This document shows, piece after piece, positions 1 to 7,549 of a stretch of DNA of 64,000 nucleotides; the stretch's first letter is position 1; every line of letters begins with the position of its first letter. The DNA is taken from contig NZ_JAOVZB010000002.1 in assembly GCF_025716875.1 (NCBI RefSeq), forward strand, positions 1-64,000. The letters are read 5' to 3'. The notes under the pieces were generated by a model. It ran no database searches, was not told the DNA's origin, and was given only the letters and a program-made list of their open reading frames with translations. The stretch comes from Marinomonas sargassi. GTDB taxonomy: Bacteria > Pseudomonadota > Gammaproteobacteria > Pseudomonadales > Marinomonadaceae. The position numbers and the translations under genes are program-made.

Positions 1-725
1 GCGATAACATCTTCACCGTCCACTTCTACCGACCAGCTACCATTCTCATCTACTGTTGCTGTATAGGTTTGGCCATTGACTTCTACTTCAATGGTATTAG
101 TTACACCTTCCTCAATCGTCACTGTACCGGTAATAGTAACGATGCCTTCAGACTCATCAGCATTAATAATTCCATCTTCAGCAAGGCTAATACCGTCAAC
201 CTCCGCAACAATTACTTCCGTGTCCACATCTATATCAGACACATCAATAGTTGTGGTTTCAGTTGCAGTATTCCCAGCTTCATCTGTCGATGTCACTGTC
301 ACTGTAATATCGGTACCAGATTCAATAGCAGCGATAACATCTTCACCGTCCACTTCTACCGACCAGCTACCATTCTCATCTACTGTTGCTGTATAGGTTT
401 GGCCATTGACTTCTACTTCAATGGTATTAGTTACACCTTCCTCAATCGTCACTGTACCGGTAATAGTAACGATGCCTTCAGACTCATCAGCATTAATAAT
501 TCCATCTTCAGCAAGGCTAATACCGTCAACCTCCGCAACAATTACTTCCGTGTCCACATCTATATCAGACACATCAATAGTTGTGGTTTCAGTTGCAGTA
601 TTCCCAGCTTCATCTGTCGATGTCACTGTCACTGTAATATCGGTACCAGATTCAATAGCAGCGATAACATCTTCACCGTCCACTTCTACCGACCAGCTAC
701 CATTCTCATCTACTGTTGCTGTATA
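1..725 (-). repeat. Tandem 330-bp repeats inside the adhesin gene
   Basis: Bases 1-330 and 331-660 are identical at every position I compared. A third unit begins at 661, is identical for 65 bases, then diverges slowly towards base 843. The period of 330 is a multiple of three and encodes a 110-residue Ig-like unit. The array probably continues past the left edge. Perfect identity points to recent duplication or gene conversion, and assembly collapse is possible here. Confidence 0.95.
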
Positions 726-1442
726 TGTTTGACCATTAACTTCTACTTCAATAGTATTGGTAATACCTTCCTCTACTGTCACTGTGCCAGTAATAGTGAC
801 TGTATCGTTAGCTTCTGCTGAATTAATCGTGCCATCTTCAGCGATAGCACCTAAAGCGACAGCACCTGCCACCAGAGTAATATTCGAGTTACGTGAGCTA
901 CTAGTATTATTGCTAGTAGAGTCGCTGCTGCTTGACCTAGCAAGGTTAGTAACACTAAATTCAGCATCAGACTTACCTATACGATCACTCTCAAACCCAA
1001 AGTCTGGATTTGATATATTATTATCTCTCGAAACTGAAACAATTGAGTGAAGTGAGCCATCTAGGCCATCGCCTGCTGCAGGAGCATCTTGTATTGCAGT
1101 TGGATCTTCACCAGCTAAAACAGCAAGTTGTAAATCACTAAATTCATCTATTTCATCTTTAACTTCGTATAAATCTGCAGAACTAGAGAGATTTTCTAGA
1201 AGCTCTTCGGTTATTTCTACTGATGAAGACGCGGATAACTGAAATTCCAAACCACTCAAGAAAGTGATAACTACATTACTGTTACTTTGTGTAGAAACAA
1301 TTTCGGCGTAATAAACAGGATCACCTTTTGTCACAAATCGTTCTTGTCCATCAATTGATAAGACGACAACTGAACCATTCAAGTCAGAAACTGAAGCTAC
1401 TTTGGAACCTAAAGTGGAAAATGGTATTTGACTATCGCTCAT
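1..1442 (-). CDS. Giant LapA-type adhesin, N-terminal part (runs off the left edge)
   Basis: Surface adhesin held in the outer membrane for biofilm formation. Only the first 480 codons are in the window. Residues 1-110 resemble the LapA retention module: MSDSQIPFSTLGSKVASVSD, then an 'SIDGQERFVTKGDPVYY' segment. A DPTAIQDAPAAG motif follows at about 113-124; its Ala122-Ala123 pair resembles the LapG protease site in this family. A Ser/Asn-rich linker comes next, then Ig-like repeats of about 110 residues rich in Thr, Val and Asp, with unit ends such as 'TVDENGSWSVEVDGEDV'. The start is the only ATG at the head of the retention module. Its ribosome site AGGA lies inside a leader hairpin. The C-terminal RTX and type I secretion signals would lie outside the window. 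The family call is strong; the LapG site is inferred. Confidence 0.85.
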   Translation of the reverse strand, partial: MSDSQIPFSTLGSKVASVSDLNGSVVVLSIDGQERFVTKGDPVYYAEIVSTQSNSNVVITFLSGLEFQLSASSSVEITEELLENLSSSADLYEVKDEIDEFSDLQLAVLAGEDPTAIQDAPAAGDGLDGSLHSIVSVSRDNNISNPDFGFESDRIGKSDAEFSVTNLARSSSSDSTSNNTSSSRNSNITLVAGAVALGAIAEDGTINSAEANDTVTITGTVTVEEGITNTIEVEVNGQTYTATVDENGSWSVEVDGEDVIAAIESGTDITVTVTSTDEAGNTATETTTIDVSDIDVDTEVIVAEVDGISLAEDGIINADESEGIVTITGTVTIEEGVTNTIEVEVNGQTYTATVDENGSWSVEVDGEDVIAAIESGTDITVTVTSTDEAGNTATETTTIDVSDIDVDTEVIVAEVDGISLAEDGIINADESEGIVTITGTVTIEEGVTNTIEVEVNGQTYTATVDENGSWSVEVDGEDVI

Positions 1443-1450
1443 GATGAAAC

Positions 1451-1484
1451 ATCCTAAATTTCTGAAATCTATGAAATTTAGGAT
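1451..1484 (-). promoter_or_regulatory. Leader hairpin covering the adhesin ribosome binding site
   Basis: A perfect 12-bp inverted repeat (ATCCTAAATTTC / GAAATTTAGGAT) with a 10-base loop ends 8 bases before the adhesin start codon. On the mRNA its 3' arm contains AGGA, the only plausible Shine-Dalgarno sequence, 9 bases before the ATG. Its 5' arm carries the matching TCCT. The fold would hide the ribosome site. The structure is read directly from the sequence; its regulatory role is inferred. Confidence 0.6.
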
Positions 1485-1510
1485 AAGGGAAGGTTAGAAC
1501 CCCAACCATA

Positions 1511-1564
1511 GTACCTTGGTACAGTTCTAAGTTGCTTTTTGTAATACATATCAAGGTATTACAA
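1511..1564. promoter_or_regulatory. Inverted repeats upstream of the adhesin (candidate operators)
   Basis: Two symmetric elements lie 70-125 bases upstream of the adhesin start. GTACC-TT-GGTAC is at 1511-1522. A perfect 9-bp repeat, TTGTAATAC-N8-GTATTACAA, is at 1539-1564. Neither is followed by a T-run, so a terminator is unlikely. They could be regulator binding sites in the adhesin promoter. No regulator is assigned. Confidence 0.4.
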
Positions 1565-1647
1565 TAATCCCTTACAAAAGCAAACAAAGCCATCAGATCA
1601 ACATGGATTAAATAGCTTATGTAACAAAAATAAACACAATAGTAAGT

Positions 1648-2223
1648 TTAGATAGATGGGTAGAGTTCTAGCTGAATTGTCTGTTCTGAACTGTTCGTAA
1701 TTTTAATCTCTTTTTGAAAGTTCACACCTTCAATTAACCTTTCGCTCCATAATAAAATATTGTCATCAATGGTTGCTGGAATAGTAACCATGCCCTTTTG
1801 ATTTGTCTTAACAGTATAAGCATTATCAGCCACTAGAACGTAGCCAATCATGCTATCGTGAATATTACACCCGAGAACTACAACACCAGAGTTATCAAAT
1901 AACACAGGCTCAACTTCTGTACCTTTAAAAAGCTTTAGTTCAAAAGCTTTTGGGATAGAAAAGCTGTATACATGATGACGATAATTATCTAGATTAGGGA
2001 AAGTGGCATATTGCCCCTTTTGAACAATTAATACTCTTGGTAAAAAATCGGACTTAATCTGCTCCATAACAGCAATATCTGCTGGGGTTTCAACATATTC
2101 ACCTGGCACCATTATTACTGCATCAGAAACAGGCAAACCATCTTGATCTACAATAGTTAACGTCACTTCAGCCAAGACGCTAAAAGATAAAAAAAAGCAT
2201 ACAACAGAAAATAAATAGCGCAT
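1648..2223 (-). CDS. Exported cupredoxin-like protein ('methylamine utilization' type)
   Basis: A 191-residue protein with a signal peptide at 1-18 (cleavage near SVLA|EV), so it is probably periplasmic. A carboxypeptidase-regulatory-like beta domain (about 20-45) is followed by a plastocyanin-like fold. Candidate copper ligands are His83/His84 in YRHHVYSF and Cys119, His122 and Met125 in GCNIHDSM, the usual type 1 copper order. Proteins like this are often annotated as methylamine utilization proteins, but no methylamine dehydrogenase gene is present here, so that role is unsupported. It has its own upstream region and lies between the adhesin and an AraC regulator. Its function is unknown. 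Confidence 0.7.
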   Translation of the reverse strand: MRYLFSVVCFFLSFSVLAEVTLTIVDQDGLPVSDAVIMVPGEYVETPADIAVMEQIKSDFLPRVLIVQKGQYATFPNLDNYRHHVYSFSIPKAFELKLFKGTEVEPVLFDNSGVVVLGCNIHDSMIGYVLVADNAYTVKTNQKGMVTIPATIDDNILLWSERLIEGVNFQKEIKITNSSEQTIQLELYPSI

Positions 2224-2367
2224 GACATATCCTCAAATTAAATCAGAAAGATTATATTAATAGCGTTTTAAACGCTAAAGCTGGAGACTTCTCCAAGCCA
2301 TAATAAGTAACCAAATTTTAACATACCATATAATAGCTCAGTATATCGAAGCACCAAGGAAAGCAAT

Positions 2368-3090
2368 ATGCGAAAGCTTATAGAAGTCATTGACTACCAA
2401 GGTACAGAAAAAGTTCACAATCATGAACATACCCAGATCGTCATTCCTCTTTCTGGCAGCATCGTCCTAGAAGTTGAAAGCCATCAGCAATTAATATCCT
2501 CTGGACAGGCCTGCTTGATTTCTGTTCAGCAAAATCACACTCATTTAGCTGAGGTAAAAAATCATTGTTTGGTACTCAACTCTCTTCCTATATGGGATAA
2601 AAAAATAGAAAGTAAACACAAGTTCATCGACTTATCTGAGCAAGTCCAAGCTTATTTACCTTTTTTATCTTGCTTACAAGATGAACCAAGTCAAAGCATA
2701 AAAGCACGCCAAGCATTAAATATGTTGGAACACTTAATCCCTATACCACAAGAAAAAATTATTTTAGCGGATACACGCTTAGAGAAAGCAAAACACCTTA
2801 TCGATACCGAGTTTCAAGAACACTGGAGCCTGGAGTCCCTAGCAAATGAAGTGCATTTAAGCTCTAGCCAATTAAGTGTGTTATTCAAACGATATTTCGC
2901 CATGACACCAAAACAGTATTTATTAGAACGTAGGTTAAAAGAAGTTCGCAGTTTATTATGCACTAGTAATAAGAGCTTAGATTTCATTGCGCAAAAAGTT
3001 GGACTTAACAATGCAAGCCAACTAGTAAAGCTATTTTCAAAAAACCAAAAGGTAACACCCGGTAAATATCGAAAAATGCATCTCAATTAA
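2368..3090 (+). CDS. AraC-family transcriptional regulator with cupin sensor
   Basis: A 240-residue regulator. The N-terminal half (about 15-80) looks like a small cupin sensor, with His-rich strands HNHEHTQIVIPLSGS and QQNHTHLAEV. The C-terminal 100 residues form a double helix-turn-helix of the AraC/XylS type: 'WSLESLANEVHLSSSQLSVLF' in helix-turn-helix 1 and LDFIAQKVGLNNASQLVKLF in helix-turn-helix 2, ending TPGKYRK. AAGGAA stands just before the ATG. The next gene, a YddG-like exporter on the same strand, is a plausible target because many AraC regulators of this layout control an adjacent DMT or MFS pump. The effector is not predictable. Confidence 0.85.
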   Translation: MRKLIEVIDYQGTEKVHNHEHTQIVIPLSGSIVLEVESHQQLISSGQACLISVQQNHTHLAEVKNHCLVLNSLPIWDKKIESKHKFIDLSEQVQAYLPFLSCLQDEPSQSIKARQALNMLEHLIPIPQEKIILADTRLEKAKHLIDTEFQEHWSLESLANEVHLSSSQLSVLFKRYFAMTPKQYLLERRLKEVRSLLCTSNKSLDFIAQKVGLNNASQLVKLFSKNQKVTPGKYRKMHLN

Positions 3091-3200
3091 CAGCCCTAAT
3101 ACCTAATTTTGACAATTTATTTCACTTATTTATGACAACATTTTGCTTTCGAAAACAGTTACTTTATTAAAAACACGCACCGTAATTAAATGAGATAAAA

Positions 3201-4115
3201 ATGAACATAAACCGAAAACAAGCCACAGCAATTGGCTGCCTTGCCATTTTTTTGTGGAGTACTCTGGCCCTTTTCACGACACAAGCTAACTCAGTTCCAC
3301 CAATGCTACTTTTAACAATCACCTTTTCCGTCGCTAGTGTCTTATTTTTAGGGGTTTACTTATTAAAAGGTGAAGTTAAATCATCTTGGAAAAAAACACC
3401 TTTAAAAACCGTTATGACCGGAGGCCTAAGTTTCTTTTTCTATCACTACCTTTATTTCTATGCCTTCCAAAATGCTCCGCCTGTGGAAGCTGGGCTGATA
3501 GCTTACCTCTGGCCGCTATTAATTGTATTAATGGTAGGTTTTACCAAAGGAAATCACCTCCTATGGACACATTTAATCGGAGCAACTATAGCCTTTATAG
3601 GTACAGGGATAATGCTTTACAGTAAAGAAGGTGCCACAGACGTTGGATACGAAGAAACTTTCCATTGGACTGGGTACGCTGCAGCATTCGCCTGTGCATT
3701 CATTTGGTCAGGATATTCAGTCTCAAATCGTAAACACCAAGATGTGCCTTCTAGCGCTGTACTTTGGTATTGCCTAATAACAGCCTTGTTAGCAGCTATT
3801 TTCTATATATTTACTGAGGCGCAGGAATCAAGCTTTTCAGTAAAATCGATTAATTTTGATACTTGGGTAGCTATTATCGGGTTGGGGCTAGGCCCTGTTG
3901 GTATAGCTTTTTTTTGCTGGGACTTAGGAGTTAAAAAAGGCAATTTATCTTTACTTGGGGTATTAGCTTATACAACCCCAGCCATATCTACGATTTGGCT
4001 AGCACTTTTTACTAGCCTTCAATTAAGTAAGGGCCAGTGGATTGCGTGTTCAATGATTACATTAGGCGCCTTATTTGCCAGCCTAGCGACCAGCAAGAAA
4101 GCACCCAAGGCATAG
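3201..4115 (+). CDS. EamA/DMT transporter similar to the amino-acid exporter YddG
   Basis: A 304-residue inner-membrane protein with about ten hydrophobic helices and two EamA repeats. Its N-terminus NRKQATAIGCLAIFLWST closely matches the YddG opening. Central segments VEAGLIAYLWPLLIVL and AFACAFIWSGYSVSNRK fit YddG too. YddG exports aromatic and other neutral amino acids, so an exporter role is likely but the substrate is inferred. The preceding AraC gene on the same strand may regulate it. The start follows GAGATAAAA. Confidence 0.75.
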   Translation: MNINRKQATAIGCLAIFLWSTLALFTTQANSVPPMLLLTITFSVASVLFLGVYLLKGEVKSSWKKTPLKTVMTGGLSFFFYHYLYFYAFQNAPPVEAGLIAYLWPLLIVLMVGFTKGNHLLWTHLIGATIAFIGTGIMLYSKEGATDVGYEETFHWTGYAAAFACAFIWSGYSVSNRKHQDVPSSAVLWYCLITALLAAIFYIFTEAQESSFSVKSINFDTWVAIIGLGLGPVGIAFFCWDLGVKKGNLSLLGVLAYTTPAISTIWLALFTSLQLSKGQWIACSMITLGALFASLATSKKAPKA

Positions 4116-4149
4116 TGATAATAGAGAGGTTTTTATAGCTTACCTCTAG

Positions 4150-4429
4150 GGAAGGTACGAACAAGTCCACTGGCTTCAGCGTATGGATAAACCTTTATTA
4201 TTCGAGGCAAGTTTCGCAGCCCAATATTGAACCTATTGGCAAGAAGCTTAACAAAGAATAAAAAGTGTTTAGACTACGCCCTTCGGGTCTTTCAGAGGAA
4301 TGGTCTCTCTAGATTAATAGTGGTCAAAAGTAAGAGTGATTGAAAGGTATTAACATTCCTGCTCACTCTTGTCTTGATTGATCATTCCTCTGATAAGACT
4401 GAAGCTCAGAAGACTTATTCGCACCTTCC
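4150..4429. mobile_element. 280-bp IS5-type miniature element (MITE) with CTAG target duplication
   Basis: The left end GGAAGGTACGAACAAG (4150-4165) and right end CTTATTCGCACCTTCC (4414-4429) form a 16-bp terminal inverted repeat with two mismatches. They match the known IS5-group end GGAAGGTGCGAAYAAG. CTAG flanks both sides (4146-4149 and 4430-4433), the YTAR target duplicated by IS5. There is no transposase, so the element is non-autonomous or a deletion derivative. From the left end an open frame reads 'REGTNKSTGFSVWINLYYSR' and stops at 4261; it has no start of its own. The right end supplies the last codons of the neighbouring aminotransferase. Confidence 0.85.
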
Positions 4430-5640
4430 CTAGGTATACTCTGTAAGTATGCTTCCATAGCCGCCATTCCGTTTGGTTGATCGACTTTAACTCCTAGGTC
4501 TCTCATAGTGCTGCCAAACGCATGTAACGTTCTAAATAAATTATGCTCTCGACATTGCTCACCCATTTGACCTATGCGGACAATGGGCTGTCCAAATGAG
4601 CCAGCAATTTCAACACGATATACTTCCGAAATATGCCGGCAAATTTGCTTAGCATTTAAACCATCGGGGATATTAATGCCCACCACGGAGTTTAAACGCG
4701 CAGAAGGAGGAATAAACAGAGACAGACCCAAGCCTTCAATTCCCTCTTGCAAGGCTTTTGAACAACGTAAGTGCCGAGCAAAACGGCTTTCTAATGTTTC
4801 ATCACAGACTAACTTCAAAGCTTCATGAAGAGCCATAATCCCTGATACTGGTGCCGTATAGTGATAGCCATCATTATGCCAAAAGTTTGCAGCCAATTGA
4901 GCATCAAAACACCACTGGGCTGTCGGTACGGTACGAGTCTTCACAGTGTTCCAGGCTTCATCAGAAAACGCTAACAAAGATACCCCAGGGATAGAGGATA
5001 AGCCTTTCTGCCCCCCTGTGATCACCACATCCACTTGCCATTCGTCCATTTTCAAAGGCATAGTACTCAAAGTACAAACTGCATCCACAACCACCAAACA
5101 ACCATAACGCTTAGCCATTTTAGAGATTTCTTCTAGAGTGTGATTAAAAACCGTATTAGAAGTCTCCCCTTGCACTAGAGTGACAACTTTAGGCTGTACC
5201 TCTTTTATTACTTTTTCAACCCTATCAGGGTCAGCAGCCTGATGCGTATCGATATCCAGCTGATGAACCTCTGCACCAACTCTTGTTGCCATTTCTGACA
5301 TTCGATGACTAAAAAAGCCATTATTAATACAAAGGATTTTTTCGTTAGGTTCAAGTAAATTTGAAACGGCCATTTCCATTGCGGCCGATGCAGGTCCCGC
5401 GACCCCCAAAACCCACTTGGACTCTGTTTGAAAAACATAACGAGCCATTGACTTAACTTGATCAATCACACTCGCCATTACATCACCCAGATGATTAATA
5501 ACCATAGAATTGGCTCTCGCAACACGCTCAGGAATAGGTACAGGCCCTGCCCCCATCATAAGTAAAGGTTCGTGAGGAAGAATTTCATCTAACGTTTTTA
5601 CAATGGGTCGAGGAATTCCTTGAGATGATGCAGAAGTCAT
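4363..5640 (-). CDS. Class V (PLP) aminotransferase, alanine-glyoxylate / pyridoxamine-pyruvate type
   Basis: A 425-residue cytoplasmic aminotransferase of fold type I. Visible landmarks are MMGAGPVPIPERV near 28-40, GETSNT near 158-163, the PLP-pyridine Asp186 in VVVDAV, and the Schiff-base Lys212 in ITGGQKGLSS. The family transfers amino groups from alanine, serine or pyridoxamine to glyoxylate or pyruvate; the exact substrate cannot be set. The last 22 residues (from Arg404) come from the right end of the miniature element. Removing the element and one CTAG restores a frame ending SIPRGKL-stop, giving a 407-residue ancestor. AAGG stands upstream of the ATG. Confidence 0.8.
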   Translation of the reverse strand: MTSASSQGIPRPIVKTLDEILPHEPLLMMGAGPVPIPERVARANSMVINHLGDVMASVIDQVKSMARYVFQTESKWVLGVAGPASAAMEMAVSNLLEPNEKILCINNGFFSHRMSEMATRVGAEVHQLDIDTHQAADPDRVEKVIKEVQPKVVTLVQGETSNTVFNHTLEEISKMAKRYGCLVVVDAVCTLSTMPLKMDEWQVDVVITGGQKGLSSIPGVSLLAFSDEAWNTVKTRTVPTAQWCFDAQLAANFWHNDGYHYTAPVSGIMALHEALKLVCDETLESRFARHLRCSKALQEGIEGLGLSLFIPPSARLNSVVGINIPDGLNAKQICRHISEVYRVEIAGSFGQPIVRIGQMGEQCREHNLFRTLHAFGSTMRDLGVKVDQPNGMAAMEAYLQSIPREGANKSSELQSYQRNDQSRQE

Positions 5641-5694
5641 TTAGTACAACCTTAATAAAGCGAGAGTCAGTAACGGTTCGATAAAAAGAAACAT

Positions 5695-5760
5695 AATTTC
5701 GAAAATATCAGGATAAAATATCGAAAATTCAAAATTTACAAAATAATATATCGAGATATT
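5695..5760. promoter_or_regulatory. Three TCGA-centred repeats in a divergent promoter region
   Basis: AATTTCGAAAATAT (5695-5708), AAATATCGAAAATTC (5716-5730) and ATATATCGAGATATT (5746-5760) share an AT-rich sequence around TCGA. The TCG cores are 22 and 30 bases apart, close to two and three helical turns. They lie between the aminotransferase and DUF3010 genes, 55-120 bases before the aminotransferase start. They may be binding sites for an unidentified regulator. Confidence 0.35.
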
Positions 5761-5936
5761 ACAATATACGCTTTAAAAATAAGATAGCCTGCAAGCAAAA
5801 GAGTACAATCGACCAGATTCACTTTTTTACACCAAATATCTGACTTGCTTCTTTTCACACAAGCAGTTGTTTTTACTCTGTGAGTAAAGATGAATTATGC
5901 GATAATGACCATACACCTCTTTTTAGGAAAGACTTT

Positions 5937-6368
5937 ATGATTACTTGTGGTATCGAGATAAAAGGCAGTGAAGTCATTCTATGTCTTCTATCGAAGCAAG
6001 ATGGCTTATTTCAAATCACAGATTGTCGTCAGATTCGACACACACTGACCAATTCAGATGACAGCGAAAACGTACGTAAATTTCACTTTTTACTAAAAAA
6101 ATTATTTGAAGATTATAAGGTTGAAAGAGTCGTCATTCGAGAACGACCAACCAAGGGTAAGTTTGCAGGTGGCGCAGTCGGTTTTAAAATAGAGTCCGCA
6201 ATACAGCTTATTGATACCGTACAAGTAGACCTATTTAATACCACTAGAATAAAAGAAGTATTAAAAAATAACCCTATGCCTATTCCATTCAAAGCAACTG
6301 GATTAAGAGCCTTCCAAGAAAATGCATTTACGGTTGCCTATGTTGCTCTTTCCGAGAGTAATGGTTAA
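5937..6368 (+). CDS. DUF3010 family protein
   Basis: A 143-residue cytoplasmic protein. The start at 5937 is chosen because AGGAAA lies 8 bases upstream and MITCGIEIKGSEVILCLL matches how the family begins; a GTG 57 bases upstream is less likely. Typical family segments are VVIRERPTKGKFAGGAVGFK, AIQLIDTVQVDLF and KNNPMPIPFKATGLRAFQE. The fold resembles RNase H/actin-like domains, but no activity is established. A strong terminator follows, so the gene is probably monocistronic. Confidence 0.8.
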   Translation: MITCGIEIKGSEVILCLLSKQDGLFQITDCRQIRHTLTNSDDSENVRKFHFLLKKLFEDYKVERVVIRERPTKGKFAGGAVGFKIESAIQLIDTVQVDLFNTTRIKEVLKNNPMPIPFKATGLRAFQENAFTVAYVALSESNG

Positions 6369-6381
6369 TGCCAACAATCAT

Positions 6382-6414
6382 TTAAAAAGGACTGGATAAA
6401 CCAGTCCTTTTTAA
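6382..6414. terminator. Bidirectional rho-independent terminator
   Basis: A perfect 14-bp stem TTAAAAAGGACTGG / CCAGTCCTTTTTAA with a 5-base loop sits between the convergent DUF3010 and EamA genes. It has T-runs in both directions. Confidence 0.9.
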
Positions 6415-6507
6415 GCCAAAGAAATAATTTAACACCGCAACCAATTTAGTGCTCATCTACTCCCCACTTTATAACATCGAACCAATATCGCACCAAAACG
6501 AGGCAGG

Positions 6508-7395
6508 CTAAACTTTTTTGCTTCTTGCAAAAATCACCAAAAGCACTCCCCCTAATACACCTGCTGTCGCAATAAGAAGGTGTAAAGTTACGTTTTCCCC
6601 AGCGAAAACAACACCACCAATGGTCGCTATAATGGGTACCAGCAATTGCAAAACGGCTGCTAAAGATGTCGCTAAAGATGGCAAGACAGCATACCAAAGT
6701 GCGTAGCCTATTCCTGACATTATCGCACCTGACACTAACGCTAAGATCACGCCTTCATATTGCACATTACCTAAGCTATATGGCTGAAAAAAATGAATGA
6801 CTATTAAGCTCACAGCTAAAACAGGGAGCGTACGAATAAAGTTAGATGCCGTTGCGAATAAAGGAGAAGAAGATACTTTCCCACGCCATGTATATATGCC
6901 CCAAGCTATCCCCGAGAATGTCATGAGAATAAAGCCAAATAATGATGGTGAGGATAAGGTTGGCAACACCAAGTAAACAAAGCCAATAAAAGCAATGACA
7001 AGGCCTAACAGTTCCTGACGCCCTAATTTCTGTCCCATTAATACAGCAAATAAAATCATAGTCAGCTGCACAGAGCCAAACAATATTAAAGCGCCAATTC
7101 CTGTTTCTAAAGTAACGTAAGCGTAAGAGAAACCTATTGCATAAACAAAAAGCGCGAGCGCAGATATCCAGTTCCCTTCATACCAAACCTGTAATATTTT
7201 AGGTTGAGTTTGAGGCGTTTTTTGTAACATACAAAGTAAGGCTAATGTTACAGCTCCGCTAACCAAACGTAGTAAAGTAAAATTCGCAGGATCTATTAAA
7301 CCGCCATCTAAAGCTAACCGACAAAGTACAGAATTTGCAGCGAAAGCAAGTAGCGACAAAAAGACCAAAGTAATCACACGTAAAGAAACTGTCAT
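6508..7395 (-). CDS. EamA/DMT family transporter
   Basis: A 295-residue inner-membrane protein with about ten hydrophobic helices in two EamA repeats, ending in the positively charged tail FARSKKV. Characteristic segments are GGLIDPANFTLLRLVSGAVT in repeat 1, where it joins the second helix, and LLVPIIATIGGVVFAGENVT in repeat 2. It differs from the YddG-like gene at 3201 and belongs to the broad RhaT/EamA group that moves small metabolites. The substrate is unknown. It is transcribed divergently from the glucosylglycerate operon across 154 bases. Confidence 0.8.
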   Translation of the reverse strand: MTVSLRVITLVFLSLLAFAANSVLCRLALDGGLIDPANFTLLRLVSGAVTLALLCMLQKTPQTQPKILQVWYEGNWISALALFVYAIGFSYAYVTLETGIGALILFGSVQLTMILFAVLMGQKLGRQELLGLVIAFIGFVYLVLPTLSSPSLFGFILMTFSGIAWGIYTWRGKVSSSPLFATASNFIRTLPVLAVSLIVIHFFQPYSLGNVQYEGVILALVSGAIMSGIGYALWYAVLPSLATSLAAVLQLLVPIIATIGGVVFAGENVTLHLLIATAGVLGGVLLVIFARSKKV

Positions 7396-7549
7396 AAATT
7401 TGTTGATGAATTCAGTTAACCTGAAACCCTACCTCATTTGAGTGAATGCATTTAGCATTTAAAAAATGCCAAATAATGTGGCACCAGATTTGCAGGACTT
7501 AAGGTAACACTGATGCGCAGTTTATGGTCAGACTAAATATGGAAACTTC

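Noticed and set aside
69-1050. Long plus-strand open frames opposite the adhesin
   Set aside because: They are antisense shadows. The repeat length is a multiple of three and Ser/Thr/Asp-rich codons leave no stops on the other strand. The minus strand has the retention module and Ig-like domains.
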